Assembly: GCA_964496695.1 (NCBI GenBank)
Contig: CAZCBE010000001.1
Span: 201,265 to 265,264, forward strand
Direction: 5' to 3'
Length of the DNA stretch: 64,000 bases
From: SXTU01 sp964496695
GTDB taxonomy: Bacteria; Verrucomicrobiota; Verrucomicrobiia; Limisphaerales; SXTU01
How positions within the stretch are numbered: the stretch's first letter is position 1; each line of letters opens with the position of its first letter. This document shows positions 38,408 to 47,738 of this stretch, piece after piece. The position numbers and the translations under genes are program-made. The notes beneath the pieces were generated by a model that worked only from the letters and a program-made list of their open reading frames with translations, did no database searches and had not been told where the DNA came from.

Positions 38408-40474
38408 TCACTTCTCCAGCCCCACCTTCTTCACCAGCGCCTGAAACCTCGGCTCCCCGCGCAACGGTGCCAGCAGCGGGTCCACCTTGAGCCAGGCCAT
38501 CCAGCTCTCGCGTTCCTCATACGCCTTTTCCAAGGCATCGAGCGCCTCGGCCTTCTGGCCCAGGCCCACATGCACCAGCACCGGCACGCTCGGGACCACG
38601 TAGCCGCGCTTCGCCCGCTGCTCCACCTCCGCCAGCATCGTGAGCGCCTCGGCACGGCGGCCCGCGAGCCCATACGCATACCCGAGCCGTGCGGGCGGCC
38701 ACGGTGAGTCCGGGTCGAGCTTCGCCACGATCTGGAACTCCGCCAGGGCCTCATTGGTCTTGCCGGTGAACAGAAACACCCAGCCCAGCCACGTCCGCGC
38801 CTGGAGGAAGTCGCGGTCCAGCTCAAGCGCCCGGCGCAGGTGCGGAATGCTCTTCGCGGGGTCGCCGGCCAGCCAGTGCGTCCAGCCCAGGTCGCTGTGC
38901 AGGGCCGGCGAGAGCGGGTCCACCGCCAGCGCCTGGTGCAGCACCGTGACGGCCTCGGGGAACCGCCCGCGTGCCACGAGGAAATTGTTCAGCGCATCCA
39001 GGGCCAGCGGCGACCGCGGGCTCAACTCGACCGCACGCCGGAAATCCTTCTCCGCCGCCGCCCAGTCCCAGTCGAACTGCAGCCGCACCCAGCCGAGCGC
39101 GTCGTGGGCCTCGGGCAGCAGCGGGTCCAGCAGGAGGGCCCTTTGCGCCGCCTCGCGGCACCGGGGCATCGCCTCGCGCGGCGGCCAGAGCGAGCCCGCG
39201 CCCAGCATGTAGGACAACGCCATGCCGGCGTGCGCGGGCGCGTAGTCCGGGTCAATCTCGATGGCCCGGCGGAACTGGTTGAGCGCGTTGGTCGCACCGG
39301 CACCGGACCACTGCCACCACTGGTGCATGCCGTGCAGGTGGGCCTCGACCGCGCCGGACTTGGCCAGGCGGGCGCGGGCGAGCCGCGCCTGGTCCTCGGG
39401 CGTGAGGCGCACCTGGATCTCCTCCGCCACGGCGCGCGCCACCTCGTTCTGCACCTTGAAGAACTCACCCAGATCGCGTTCGTAGTTCGTGGCCCAGAGA
39501 TGCCGGTCTGTGGCCCCCTCGACGAGCTGGATGGTGATCAAGATGCGGTTCCCGGAGCGCTGCACCGAGCCTTCCACCACGGCGTCCACGCCGAGTTCCT
39601 TTGCCATCTCGCCGATGGTCTTGTGCGTGTGCTTGTAGCGCATCACCGACGACCGGCCCGGCACACGCAGGGCACTGACATTTCCGAGCGCGGCGCACAG
39701 CGCCTCGGTCATGCCGTCGCTGAGGTAAGCCTGGTTCGTGTCGCCGGAGAAGTCGTCGAGCGGCTTGACCGCCAGCGAGGTGATGCGGCCGGGGCTTTTG
39801 CCGGCGGTGCCCGCCGCCGGCTGCTTCCTGCCCAGGACCACCACGAGCAGCACGACCAGCACGATGGCGACCAGCAGCGCATGGAGCGGAGTGACAGCCA
39901 CCTTCCGGCTGCGACCCGGCGTAAGCGCTGGCGCCGGCGGTGGGCCGCCCAGCACCAGCTTGTAGATCACCACCGGCAACTGGATGTGCTTGAGGTCCAC
40001 GGAGCCGAAGCGGATCAGCGGCAGCCCGATCTTGTTCTGAATCTGCCGCGCCACGTCCTCGGACACACACACGCCGCCCGGCTCGGCCAGCGGCTCGATA
40101 CGCGCGGCGATGTTCACGCCGTCGCCGAACAGATCGCTCTCCCGTTCCACCACGTCGCCCACATGGATGCCGATGCGGATGAGGATGGCACGTTCCGGCG
40201 GAGCGGCCGCGTTGCGCTCGCGCAACATCCGCTGCATCTCCACCGCGCACCGGGCCGCCGAGAGCGCGCTCTTGAACTCGATGAAGAAGCCGTCCCCGGT
40301 GCTCTTGACCTCGCGGCCCCGGTGCGTGGGGAAGACCGCGCGCAGCAGGCGGCGGTGCTCCTCGACCAGTTCGAGCGCCAGCGACTCGTTGCGCTGCGCG
40401 AGGTCGCTGTAGCCCACCATGTCGGTGAACATGATGGCGGCAAGCTTGCGGAACTGTGTGTTTTCGCTGGCCAT
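38408..40474 (-). CDS. Adenylate cyclase with TolB-like and TPR domains
   Basis: 688 residues from ATG 40474; the frame continues upstream through a repeat and is not used. Class III cyclase domain about 8-180 with Asp18 (FTDMVGYSD), Lys57 and Asp61 (KSTGDGF), the FGDGVNIAARIEP segment holding the second substrate Asp, transition-state Asn and Arg: a complete adenylate-cyclase set. One membrane helix (about 210-230, ALLVAIVLVVLLVVV), then a FlgO/TolB-like domain (SLAVKPLDDFSGDTNQAYLS, VDAVVEGSVQ) and about eight TPR repeats to the C-terminus. This fusion is common in bacteria and likely couples cAMP synthesis to a protein-sensed signal. Confidence 0.9.
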   Translation of the reverse strand: MASENTQFRKLAAIMFTDMVGYSDLAQRNESLALELVEEHRRLLRAVFPTHRGREVKSTGDGFFIEFKSALSAARCAVEMQRMLRERNAAAPPERAILIRIGIHVGDVVERESDLFGDGVNIAARIEPLAEPGGVCVSEDVARQIQNKIGLPLIRFGSVDLKHIQLPVVIYKLVLGGPPPAPALTPGRSRKVAVTPLHALLVAIVLVVLLVVVLGRKQPAAGTAGKSPGRITSLAVKPLDDFSGDTNQAYLSDGMTEALCAALGNVSALRVPGRSSVMRYKHTHKTIGEMAKELGVDAVVEGSVQRSGNRILITIQLVEGATDRHLWATNYERDLGEFFKVQNEVARAVAEEIQVRLTPEDQARLARARLAKSGAVEAHLHGMHQWWQWSGAGATNALNQFRRAIEIDPDYAPAHAGMALSYMLGAGSLWPPREAMPRCREAAQRALLLDPLLPEAHDALGWVRLQFDWDWAAAEKDFRRAVELSPRSPLALDALNNFLVARGRFPEAVTVLHQALAVDPLSPALHSDLGWTHWLAGDPAKSIPHLRRALELDRDFLQARTWLGWVFLFTGKTNEALAEFQIVAKLDPDSPWPPARLGYAYGLAGRRAEALTMLAEVEQRAKRGYVVPSVPVLVHVGLGQKAEALDALEKAYEERESWMAWLKVDPLLAPLRGEPRFQALVKKVGLEK

Positions 40475-40610
40475 GACGGGCTGAAACGAACCGCGCCGTC
40501 CGCGAGTGGACGGCCAGCCGCGGGCCTGTTGCTTACCAAGTTTGGCGGGGTGCGGCCAGACTGATTTGCAGGACGTGACGGGCCGGGGACACAACTCTGG
40601 TTTTGCGTTC

Positions 40611-40777
40611 CTCTCATTAGCACCCGGCTTCAGCCGGGTGTTGGGGCAAGAGCACAATGGCCAGCCGTTTCAACGGCTTTCAGAAGCCGCACCGACCCCC
40701 TGCTGGGGCAAACCGTTGGAACGGTTCGCCCTTGCACCACCCGCTTTCACCCGGCGCAAGCCGGGTGCTAATGAGAG
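40611..40777. repeat. MITE-like palindromic element family C
   Basis: 167 bp with 30-bp inverted ends CTCTCATTAGCACCCGGCTT... (40611-40640) and 40748-40777 matching at 28 of 30 positions. Each end contains a CACCCGGC...GCCGGGTG hairpin; the interior has a second CCGTTTCAACGG / CCGTTGGAACGG pair. It lies between divergent genes. Confidence 0.85.
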
Positions 40778-41127
40778 CTTGCGGTGGGCTCAAAACCGGA
40801 TTTGCGCCCTTCGCCCCTGAACCGACGGCTGGCAGGGCGGGCTGTCCTCAGCCCGCCGGCGAGCATCCGGAGGTCGCGGAACCTCGGCGGCGCGGTGAGG
40901 ACACCGCGCCATGCCAGCGCGGGTTCAGGGGCTGAAGGCACGAAGCTGGATTAGGATCAGGATTACGAGCCGGAGCCCCGTGGCTCGGGCTCTGCCGGGC
41001 AAGCGGGGACGCTTGCGGCACGGCCGGCCAGAGGCCGGCGCTACGCAACCCCCGGCTGGGCGGACGTTGATATTTCAGTTGTTTCCGCACCTGCTCCCTC
41101 GCCAAAGTCAGGGCGAATCGCCATCTC
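40778..41127. other. Intergenic region upstream of the DUF4838 gene
   Basis: Dense in further short palindromes (GGGCGGGCTGTCCTCAGCCC-type at about 40838-40858, GGCCAGAGGCCGGCGCTACG near 41026-41045). No gene is supported. It must hold the promoter of 41128, which I could not place. Confidence 0.5.
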
Positions 41128-43551
41128 ATGAAGACCACCTTGCTTCGTTACCTCGTCGCCATCCTCACCTTGGTTTGCTTGGCGGCACCACTGACTGCCC
41201 AAATCGCCGGGGTGTCCGCCAAGGATGACCTGGTCATCGCCGACGGCTCCGGGGCGAAGGCCGTGGTGGTCGTCTCCCCCGCCGCCGGAAAGTGGGAGAA
41301 GCAGGCCGCCACCGACCTGGTGAAATACGTCGAGCTGATGACCGGCACCCGGCCCGCGCTGGCCGAGACCCTCGAGACGATCAGCGTCGCGCTCAAGGCG
41401 AACACGCCGGTGCTCATCGTCGGCGAGGAGGGACTCAAGATCGAGCCGTCCCTGCGCACGCCGCTGGCGAAGGCCGCGAAGGCCAACCCCGTCCTGCGCG
41501 CGGACGCCTTCGTGGTGCGGCGCAACGGCAACCGCGTGTTCCTCGTCGGCAATCATGACGAGGCGCATTACTACGCCGCCGCGCACCTGCTGCAGTTGTG
41601 GGGCTGCCGCTGGTATTTCCCGACGGACTTCGGCGAGTGCATCCCGGAGCACAAGGCCGTGAAAGTCGGCAAGCTGGACTTCGCCTACGGCTCGCCGTTC
41701 GAGATCCGGCACTACTGGCTTTCGTGGAACGCCAGCAATTTGGGCCAGGCGGAATTCCAGCGCCGCAACTTCGGCAACAACATCAACGTCCCGAGCGGCC
41801 ATGCGCTGGGCAAATACACCAAGGACCTCATCCCCAAGGGCAAGACGATGTATAACGTCCCCATCGCGGAGGATGCCACGGGCGAGCACGTCGCCAAGCA
41901 GGTCTCGGCCACCTTCGGCAAGGGCGACCATGTGATGCTCGGGCTGGAGGACGGCCTGTATGAGTCCGATTCGCCGAAGGACAAGGAGCTGAAATCCGGC
42001 TTCGTGGACAAGTATTTCCTTACGCCTTCGATGACGGATGCGTTCATGACCTTTTACAACAACGTCGCGAAGCAGCTCGTGAAGGAGCATCCCAACAGCC
42101 CGGCGAAGATCGGCTTCCTCGCCTATGCAAACATCACCCTGCCGCCGCAGCGCAACATCATCGCCGAGAAGCCGCTGGTGGCGTATCTCGCGCCGATTGA
42201 CATTGATCCCAACCACGGCATGGACGACCCGAAGTCCCCGCCGCGCCAGGAGTATCGCGCGATGCTCTACCGCTGGGCGCAGGTGATGCAGGGGCGCGTG
42301 GCCATCTACGACTACGACCAGGGCATGCTGGTCTGGCGCGACCTGCCGAACCCGGCCATCGCCGCCATCCGGCAGGACTACAAGCACTACCGCCAGGCCG
42401 GCATCCTCGGCGTGGCCACCGAGAGCCGGGGCGCGATGGCGACGACCTTCCTCAATCTGTTCGTGCGCCTCCAGCTCGCGTGGAACCCGGATGCGGACGT
42501 GGACAAGCTGATGGCCGAATTCTACCCGAAGTTCTACGGGCCCGCCGCCGCGCCCATGACCAAGTATTGGACGGTCCTGCACAAGGCGTGGGAGGACACC
42601 ATCGTGACGGAGCACGAGCACTTCGCCGCGCCCGCCATTTACACGCCCGCGCTGGTGAAGGAGCTGAAGCAGCACCTGCTGGCCGCCGAAGCCGTCATGG
42701 CCGATGTGTCCCGCAAGCTGGGCGAGCTGCCGCGCGACTGGAAGAAGTATGAGGAGCGGATGAAGTTCACGCGGCTGGGCTTTGACGTGCTGGAGAATTA
42801 CATGGCCATGGTCACGGCCGCCGCAACCGAAACGGATTTCAAGACCGCCGTGGCCGCCGGTGAGCGGGGACTGGCCGCGCGCCTGACCCTGGCGAACATG
42901 AACCCGACCTTCACCACACGCGTCGTCGGCGTGGCGGCGGAGTCCGAGAAGACCGGTCCCGCGTGGTTCCCCGGCGAGGTGAAGCAATACCGCGACCTCG
43001 CCACGCTGACCGATGGCACCAAGGGCAAGCTCATTGCCAAGACCCCGCTGGAATGGGCCTTCCGCCGTGACCCGCACGACACCGGGCTGCCCAGCGGCTG
43101 GGCCTACGGCGAGCCGGACCTGACGTGGTGGAAGAGCCAGAAGGACAAGACCGGCACGGCGGTGCACCAGTTCAACCCCGGCCACTGGGAGATGCTGCGC
43201 ACGGACCTCTACGCGCAGGCGCAGGGCGTGATCTCACCGGACTTCCACAGCTACACCGGCCACGCGTGGTATCGCACGGAAGTGGACCTCAAGGCCGCCG
43301 ACACGCAGGGGAAGGTGCGGCTGATGTTCCCCGGCATCTTCAACGAGTGCTGGCTCTACGTGAACGGCAGCCTGGTGAACCATCGCGAGCAGCGCGCGAT
43401 GTGGTGGTATAACGACTACAAGTTCGAGTGGAACGTGGACGTGAGCGGCCAGCTCAAGCCCGGCAAGAACACCATCACGGTGCGGCTGCACAACCCGCAC
43501 CACTTCGGTGGCATCTTCCGCCGGCCGTTCTTCTACCGGCCGGTGGAATGA
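41128..43551 (+). CDS. Secreted DUF4838-domain, glycosidase-like protein
   Basis: 807 residues. Signal peptide MKTTLLRYLVAILTLVCLAA. An N-terminal alpha-glucuronidase/GH20-like accessory domain (about 30-140; EKQAATDLVKYVELMTG) leads into FLVGNHDEAHYYAAAHLLQL and GCRWYFPTDFGECIPEH, then the DUF4838 catalytic-like region (about 180-500; LAYANITLPPQRNII). The C-terminus (about 690-800) is a galactose-binding jelly roll (HAWYRTEVDL, PGIFNECWLYVNGSLVNHRE, PGKNTITVRL) as in GH2 enzymes. It probably attacks a plant or algal polysaccharide outside the cell; substrate unknown. Stand-alone gene. Confidence 0.85.
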   Translation: MKTTLLRYLVAILTLVCLAAPLTAQIAGVSAKDDLVIADGSGAKAVVVVSPAAGKWEKQAATDLVKYVELMTGTRPALAETLETISVALKANTPVLIVGEEGLKIEPSLRTPLAKAAKANPVLRADAFVVRRNGNRVFLVGNHDEAHYYAAAHLLQLWGCRWYFPTDFGECIPEHKAVKVGKLDFAYGSPFEIRHYWLSWNASNLGQAEFQRRNFGNNINVPSGHALGKYTKDLIPKGKTMYNVPIAEDATGEHVAKQVSATFGKGDHVMLGLEDGLYESDSPKDKELKSGFVDKYFLTPSMTDAFMTFYNNVAKQLVKEHPNSPAKIGFLAYANITLPPQRNIIAEKPLVAYLAPIDIDPNHGMDDPKSPPRQEYRAMLYRWAQVMQGRVAIYDYDQGMLVWRDLPNPAIAAIRQDYKHYRQAGILGVATESRGAMATTFLNLFVRLQLAWNPDADVDKLMAEFYPKFYGPAAAPMTKYWTVLHKAWEDTIVTEHEHFAAPAIYTPALVKELKQHLLAAEAVMADVSRKLGELPRDWKKYEERMKFTRLGFDVLENYMAMVTAAATETDFKTAVAAGERGLAARLTLANMNPTFTTRVVGVAAESEKTGPAWFPGEVKQYRDLATLTDGTKGKLIAKTPLEWAFRRDPHDTGLPSGWAYGEPDLTWWKSQKDKTGTAVHQFNPGHWEMLRTDLYAQAQGVISPDFHSYTGHAWYRTEVDLKAADTQGKVRLMFPGIFNECWLYVNGSLVNHREQRAMWWYNDYKFEWNVDVSGQLKPGKNTITVRLHNPHHFGGIFRRPFFYRPVE

Positions 43552-43587
43552 TGGCGGGCGGGCGGGCTGAGGGCCGCTGGGGAGCGT

Positions 43588-43684
43588 GGCGCGCGGCATT
43601 TATGCCGCTTCATCGTCCGAGCGATATACCGTGTCCGAATCCCAAAGCGCGCAGCAGCGTGAAGCGGCATGAATGCCGCGCGCC
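43588..43684. repeat. Palindromic element family B, copy 3
   Basis: 25-bp arms 43588-43612 (GGCGCGCGGCATTTATGCCG...) and 43660-43684. It lies between the convergent stops of the DUF4838 gene and the TPR gene, as copy 1 does at 4675-4773. Confidence 0.85.
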
Positions 43685-43692
43685 GCGGAGGG

Positions 43693-45342
43693 CTACTTCT
43701 CTTCCTTCTTCGCCGCGCCGCCGAGGGTCACGTCCACGCCGTAGGTCAGGGTGAGGTCCTGGTGCGCGCGGCCGGCCCAGGAGGTGTTCAGGTGGACCTT
43801 GCAGACGGTCTTGAGCGTGCGGATGGCGGCTTCCTTGTCCCCTTTGGCGGCGTAGTAGCCGGCGATCTTGTATTGAGCCTCGGGCGCGGCGCTCTTGAAG
43901 AAGTTCAGCACGCCCACCAGGGTCTGGATCGCCGCGTCATGCTGCTTCATCGCGCTCTGGCACTCGGCGATGCGGAAGAGCGCCAGGGGCTCGCGCTGGG
44001 ACTGGTTGTAGCAGGCGATGGCCTCGGTGTATTTGCCCGTGTGGTTGAAGACCTCGGCCAGCCGCCACTGGATCTGGTTCACCTGCTGCGGGTGCTTGTT
44101 CAGCATCGCTTGATAGGCCTCGATGGTGCTCTTCCAGTTGTTCTCCTCGCCGTAGGTCTCGGCGATCTCGGTGTCGGCGACATACTGGTTCTTCATGTCG
44201 CGATAGACCAGGCGGGCCTCGCCGCGCTTGCCGCTGGCGCGCAGATAGGCCGCGTATTCGCCCCGGAAGGTGTCGTTGTCGGGAAACTTCTTGGACAGGG
44301 CGGCGAACCGCTCGGTGGCCCGCGGCGTGTCCCCGGCGTAGGCGAAGATGCGGGCGCTCCAATGCTCCAGCGAGGTCTTCTGCGCCGGGTCGTCCACGGG
44401 CTGCTTCTCGATGAAGGCCACGGCGTTGGTGGCGATGGTGGTGCGGAGCTTCGTGCCCTTCTCACCGTAATAGGTCGGGATGTGGTGGCCGTGCATGGCG
44501 TCCGCCGTCCACTGGGCGAACACGAGCAGCGCGTCCTTCTTGCGCACCTCGGCGACGAGGGCGTAGGCCTCGGCGGTCTTCTTCTCGACGAGCCGGTGCA
44601 TGACCACCCGGTGCTGCGCGGTGCCGTGCAGGCCGCCCGGATCGTTGTAGCTGCCGGTGGCGAGGAACTCCATGTGCGGCACCCACTTCTCAGTCTTGCC
44701 CAGCCGCCAGTAGATTTTGCAGACCTCGCTGCGGGCGTAGGCGCCGAAGTCGTTGGTGGCCCACTTGGTGATGACCTTCTCGAAGGACTTCACGGCCTCT
44801 TCGGCGTCGCCCGACTGCGTCTGGCAGACGCCGATGGAATACTGCGCGCTGCCGGCGTCAATCGAGTCCGGGAAGTAGTCAATGACGTTGCGGAACTCGC
44901 CGATGGCGGTGTTGACCTGGCCAAGCTGCCGGGTGCATTCGCCAAACATGAGCTGCGCGTAGGAGGCGACCTCGGACTTGGTGTGGAGCTGGAGGAACAG
45001 CTCGTATTCGGAGCGGGCGGACTTCCAGTTCTTCTGCTCGGCGTAACGCTCGGCCCGGGTGAGCTGGTGGCGCTCCTCCTCGGTGAGCCGGGTCCAGCGC
45101 TCGGTGGCGAGGCGGGCCTGGGCCGGAGCGGTGCCGAGCAGGAGGACCACCGCGAGGACGGTCAAACGACCAATGACCAATGGCCAATGCCCAATGAATG
45201 ACCAATGACCAACGGCCGCACGGACGATTGCCGTGCAGCGCGACGGGAGAGAATCGGACGCGACGAGGTGCCGCTCAAGGCTTCTGGGGGCAATGGGCTT
45301 CATTGGGAATTGGGCATTCATTGGGCATAGGACATTGGGCAC
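43693..45342 (-). CDS. TPR-repeat protein, last gene of the ExbBD/TPR operon
   Basis: Up to 549 residues (GTG 45342); the true start is uncertain because the first ~55 codons run through a CCAATG-type tandem repeat. TTG 45180 or 45165 would place a signal peptide (LTVLAVVLLLGTAPAQA) at the N-terminus and look more natural. The rest is TPR-like helices throughout: LTRAERYAEQKNWKSARSEY, AIGEFRNVIDYFPDSIDAGS, AQYSIGVCQTQSGDAEEAVK, AIACYNQSQREPLALFRIAE. No enzyme motif. Exported scaffold, probably binding partners of the ExbBD-driven machine encoded upstream. Confidence 0.85.
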   Translation of the reverse strand: MPNVLCPMNAQFPMKPIAPRSLERHLVASDSLPSRCTAIVRAAVGHWSFIGHWPLVIGRLTVLAVVLLLGTAPAQARLATERWTRLTEEERHQLTRAERYAEQKNWKSARSEYELFLQLHTKSEVASYAQLMFGECTRQLGQVNTAIGEFRNVIDYFPDSIDAGSAQYSIGVCQTQSGDAEEAVKSFEKVITKWATNDFGAYARSEVCKIYWRLGKTEKWVPHMEFLATGSYNDPGGLHGTAQHRVVMHRLVEKKTAEAYALVAEVRKKDALLVFAQWTADAMHGHHIPTYYGEKGTKLRTTIATNAVAFIEKQPVDDPAQKTSLEHWSARIFAYAGDTPRATERFAALSKKFPDNDTFRGEYAAYLRASGKRGEARLVYRDMKNQYVADTEIAETYGEENNWKSTIEAYQAMLNKHPQQVNQIQWRLAEVFNHTGKYTEAIACYNQSQREPLALFRIAECQSAMKQHDAAIQTLVGVLNFFKSAAPEAQYKIAGYYAAKGDKEAAIRTLKTVCKVHLNTSWAGRAHQDLTLTYGVDVTLGGAAKKEEK

Positions 45343-45351
45343 TGGTCATTT
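45166..45351. repeat. Two CCAATG-type short tandem tracts
   Basis: Tracts at about 45170-45213 (CCAATGACCAATGGCCAATG...) and 45299-45350 (GGGCATTCATTGGGCATAGG...) are the same short word repeated in opposite orientation. They span the junction of the TPR gene and exbD-like gene and obscure the TPR start codon. Confidence 0.7.
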
Positions 45352-45759
45352 CTACTTGTCCACTTCCGTGGCCAGCACGATGGCCGCATCACACTGGTTC
45401 ACAATGTCCATGAGCTTGACCGCGCTGCCGTATTCGACGCCGCGGTCAATGTTGATGATCACGGCGCGGTCCTTGGTCCCGGCCAGCTTGGCCGTGATGC
45501 CGGCCTTGAGATTGTCCCAGGTGGTCTTCTCGCCGTTGAGGAAGACGTCCTTCTGCATGTTGAGCTGCACGGAGACGCTCTTGCTCTCGGCGTTCTTGGA
45601 GGTCGAGGCCTTGGGCAGCTTGAGATCAATGCCGGTCACGTTCACGAACGTGGTGGCCACCATGAAGATGATGAGCAGCACGAGGCTGATATCAATCATC
45701 GGGATGAAGTTGATCGCCGCGATCGGTTCATCCGAGTCGTCTTGGACGTCCATTGCCAT
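45352..45759 (-). CDS. ExbD/TolR-family proton-channel subunit
   Basis: 135 residues. A short cytoplasmic N-terminus, then one membrane helix FIPMIDISLVLLIIFMVATT with the essential Asp23, then a periplasmic domain of ExbD type (AVIINIDRGVEYGSAVKLMD). With the ExbB-like protein encoded 45 bases upstream it forms a proton-driven motor of the ExbBD/TolQR/MotAB class that transmits force across the envelope. TonB-like, DUF4159 and TPR genes lie in the same operon, so the target is likely not simple iron uptake. Confidence 0.92.
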   Translation of the reverse strand: MAMDVQDDSDEPIAAINFIPMIDISLVLLIIFMVATTFVNVTGIDLKLPKASTSKNAESKSVSVQLNMQKDVFLNGEKTTWDNLKAGITAKLAGTKDRAVIINIDRGVEYGSAVKLMDIVNQCDAAIVLATEVDK

Positions 45760-45804
45760 AGGTTTGCGGGGTAGGCGGCGGTCGTGGTTGGCGGCGGACG
45801 CGGT

Positions 45805-46425
45805 TTACTTCTGCGGGCTTTGCTGCCGGAGGTCACGGTAGGCCTGAAAGGCCTGCGACTCCAGTTCCAGTGCCATGTTCGAGATGGCCTTGCTGAAATA
45901 GTTGTAGAACATCAGCGCCGGGATGGCGACCAGCAGGCCGGTGGCGGTGGAGACCAGCGCCTCGGAAATGCCCGCCGCGATGACGCTCGGGCCGCCCATG
46001 CCCTGCGTGGCAATGTCCGAGAAGGCGGCGATGATGCCTTTGCAGGTGCCGAACAGGCCGACGAACGGCGAGATGGAGGCGATGGTGGCGAGGATGGGCA
46101 GGTATTGCTTCAGGCGGGCCATTTCGCCGCGCATGGTGAGGGTCATCACCCGCTCCGCGTCGGCGCTCTCGGCATCACGGCCCGAGGCGGCCTCGGCGAG
46201 GATCATGGCGGCCAGGGGCGACTCGCTCTGGCGGCAGCGCTCCAGCACCTGGTCGTATTGCTTCTTGGCCAGGGCCTCCTGGATGGCCGTGCGCAGGCTG
46301 GCCGTGGCGAGGCGCACCTGCTTGAAGAACGAGAGCCGCTCCAGCACCACGCCGATGCTGATGATCGAGAGCACAATCAGCGTGGCCATCGTCATGCCAC
46401 CCGCAACAATCCATTCCCACAACAT
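45805..46425 (-). CDS. MotA/TolQ/ExbB-family proton-channel protein
   Basis: 206 residues with three predicted helices: MTMATLIVLSIISIGVVLER near the N-terminus and two in the C-terminal half (ILATIASISPFVGLFGTCKG, SEALVSTATGLLVAIPALMF). The P-F-V-G-L-F-G-T and ALVSTATGL-x-VAIPA signatures define the family. It is the ion-conducting partner of the downstream ExbD-like protein. 226 bases of repeat-rich DNA (CGGCTTCAGCCG hairpins) separate it from the DUF4159 gene upstream. Confidence 0.92.
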   Translation of the reverse strand: MLWEWIVAGGMTMATLIVLSIISIGVVLERLSFFKQVRLATASLRTAIQEALAKKQYDQVLERCRQSESPLAAMILAEAASGRDAESADAERVMTLTMRGEMARLKQYLPILATIASISPFVGLFGTCKGIIAAFSDIATQGMGGPSVIAAGISEALVSTATGLLVAIPALMFYNYFSKAISNMALELESQAFQAYRDLRQQSPQK

Positions 46426-46651
46426 AGTATTCCTTCTGGTTAACGGTTATCTGACGCAAAAAAACCGACACTCGTGCAATGAATCAAACCGGCGGTCCGG
46501 CTCTTCGCTTGGGGTCCCGGCTTCAGCCGGCGGAACCTTGCCTGCTCCCAAGACGCTGCGCGCGAAGCGGTGCTGCCAGTCGCACGCCCTGCCGCCTGAA
46601 GGCGGGACTCCATGCGAAGGCTCCGGCTCACCTTGAACTGGGCGGACGCGC

Positions 46652-47710
46652 TCACTTCTTTCCTCCCTTTCCTTCCAGCATCAGCTTCCACTCGCTGTAG
46701 CCGGCCATGGCCTGCGCGAGGATGTTCACGCCGAGCTGATAGGACTGCTCCGCCGACTCGGCGCTGGTGCCGCCGTGCGTGTCCTTCCACGCGTCCGAGA
46801 GCGAGCCCTGATGGTAGAAGGCCACCCAGCGGCCGTCCTTCTTCCAGCCCAGGGCCTTCGTGCCGCTGTGCGCCCAGAGCGGCGGGCAGCCGGTGAGCGG
46901 ATACGGAGCCTGATAGATCGGGTCATCATCCGGGATCTCCACCGGCGCGACCTCGGGCAGCGCGGACTGCATGAGCCGCAGGAAAGTGCTGTGGAACTGA
47001 TTGCCGCCGTTGTCCGCGAAGATCATGCCGCGGTTCTCGAGCAGGTAGCTGCGCACGGCCTTGTGCTCGCGCGCGTCGAAACGGAACGCGTAGCTGCCGC
47101 AGAGGAACACCACCGGCGGCGCGCGCCCCTTCACATAGCGGCCCAGCTCCAGGAGCGTCACGTCCTGCGGAATGGTCGAGACCGGCATCTTCGCACGGCG
47201 GCCAAACTCCTTGGTCATGTTCTCATCCGCACCGTTGCGCATGTTGAAGTCCCAGTTGCCGCCGTCGTAGCGCACGCGCACGAAGATGAAGCGCGCGCCC
47301 TCGCGGCCCGCCGCGTAGCCCGCCGGCCCGGCGCCCTCGCCCTGGCCGATCTTGTATTCGTTCGCGGTGACCTCCTTGAGGTTGAGCGGGGTCAGCTCCA
47401 GCGGCGGCACCTCGAAGACGATCGGGCTGTTCGGATTCACCAGCACGCGCTTGCGCTGCACCTTCTTCACCTCGACCTTCATCTGCTTGATCATGGCCTT
47501 GGGCTTGCCGGAGCCCTTGACGAGATCGTAGGTCTTCTTGCAGCCGGGCAGGAACATCGGCAGGACCAGCGCGAGGAGCAGGCCGACGTGGCCGAGGAAC
47601 GAGCCCGCGATGTGACGCCGCAGCCGGCCGTGCTTGCCCTGCCAATACACGGCCCCGCGCCGGAACGGATTCCAGACGCGCGCGGGCGGTTTGGCGGCGG
47701 GCGAAGACAT
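46652..47710 (-). CDS. DUF4159-domain membrane-anchored protein
   Basis: 352 residues. One helix at about 34-56 (IAGSFLGHVGLLLALVLPMF), a basic linker, then DUF4159 from about 140: RFIFVRVRYDGGNWDFNMRN, LLELGRYVKGRAPPVVFLCG and YLLENRGMIFADNGGNQFHS, a flavodoxin-like alpha/beta fold with a conserved Asp. Family members sit beside MoxR, ExbBD or VWA genes in Planctomycetes and Verrucomicrobia; their biochemical role is unknown. It is 28 bases downstream of the small anchored protein gene. Likely a periplasmic or outward-facing component of the motor complex. Confidence 0.87.
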   Translation of the reverse strand: MSSPAAKPPARVWNPFRRGAVYWQGKHGRLRRHIAGSFLGHVGLLLALVLPMFLPGCKKTYDLVKGSGKPKAMIKQMKVEVKKVQRKRVLVNPNSPIVFEVPPLELTPLNLKEVTANEYKIGQGEGAGPAGYAAGREGARFIFVRVRYDGGNWDFNMRNGADENMTKEFGRRAKMPVSTIPQDVTLLELGRYVKGRAPPVVFLCGSYAFRFDAREHKAVRSYLLENRGMIFADNGGNQFHSTFLRLMQSALPEVAPVEIPDDDPIYQAPYPLTGCPPLWAHSGTKALGWKKDGRWVAFYHQGSLSDAWKDTHGGTSAESAEQSYQLGVNILAQAMAGYSEWKLMLEGKGGKK

Positions 47711-47738
47711 CAGGCGGCAGGCGAAACGCGGCCCCGGC

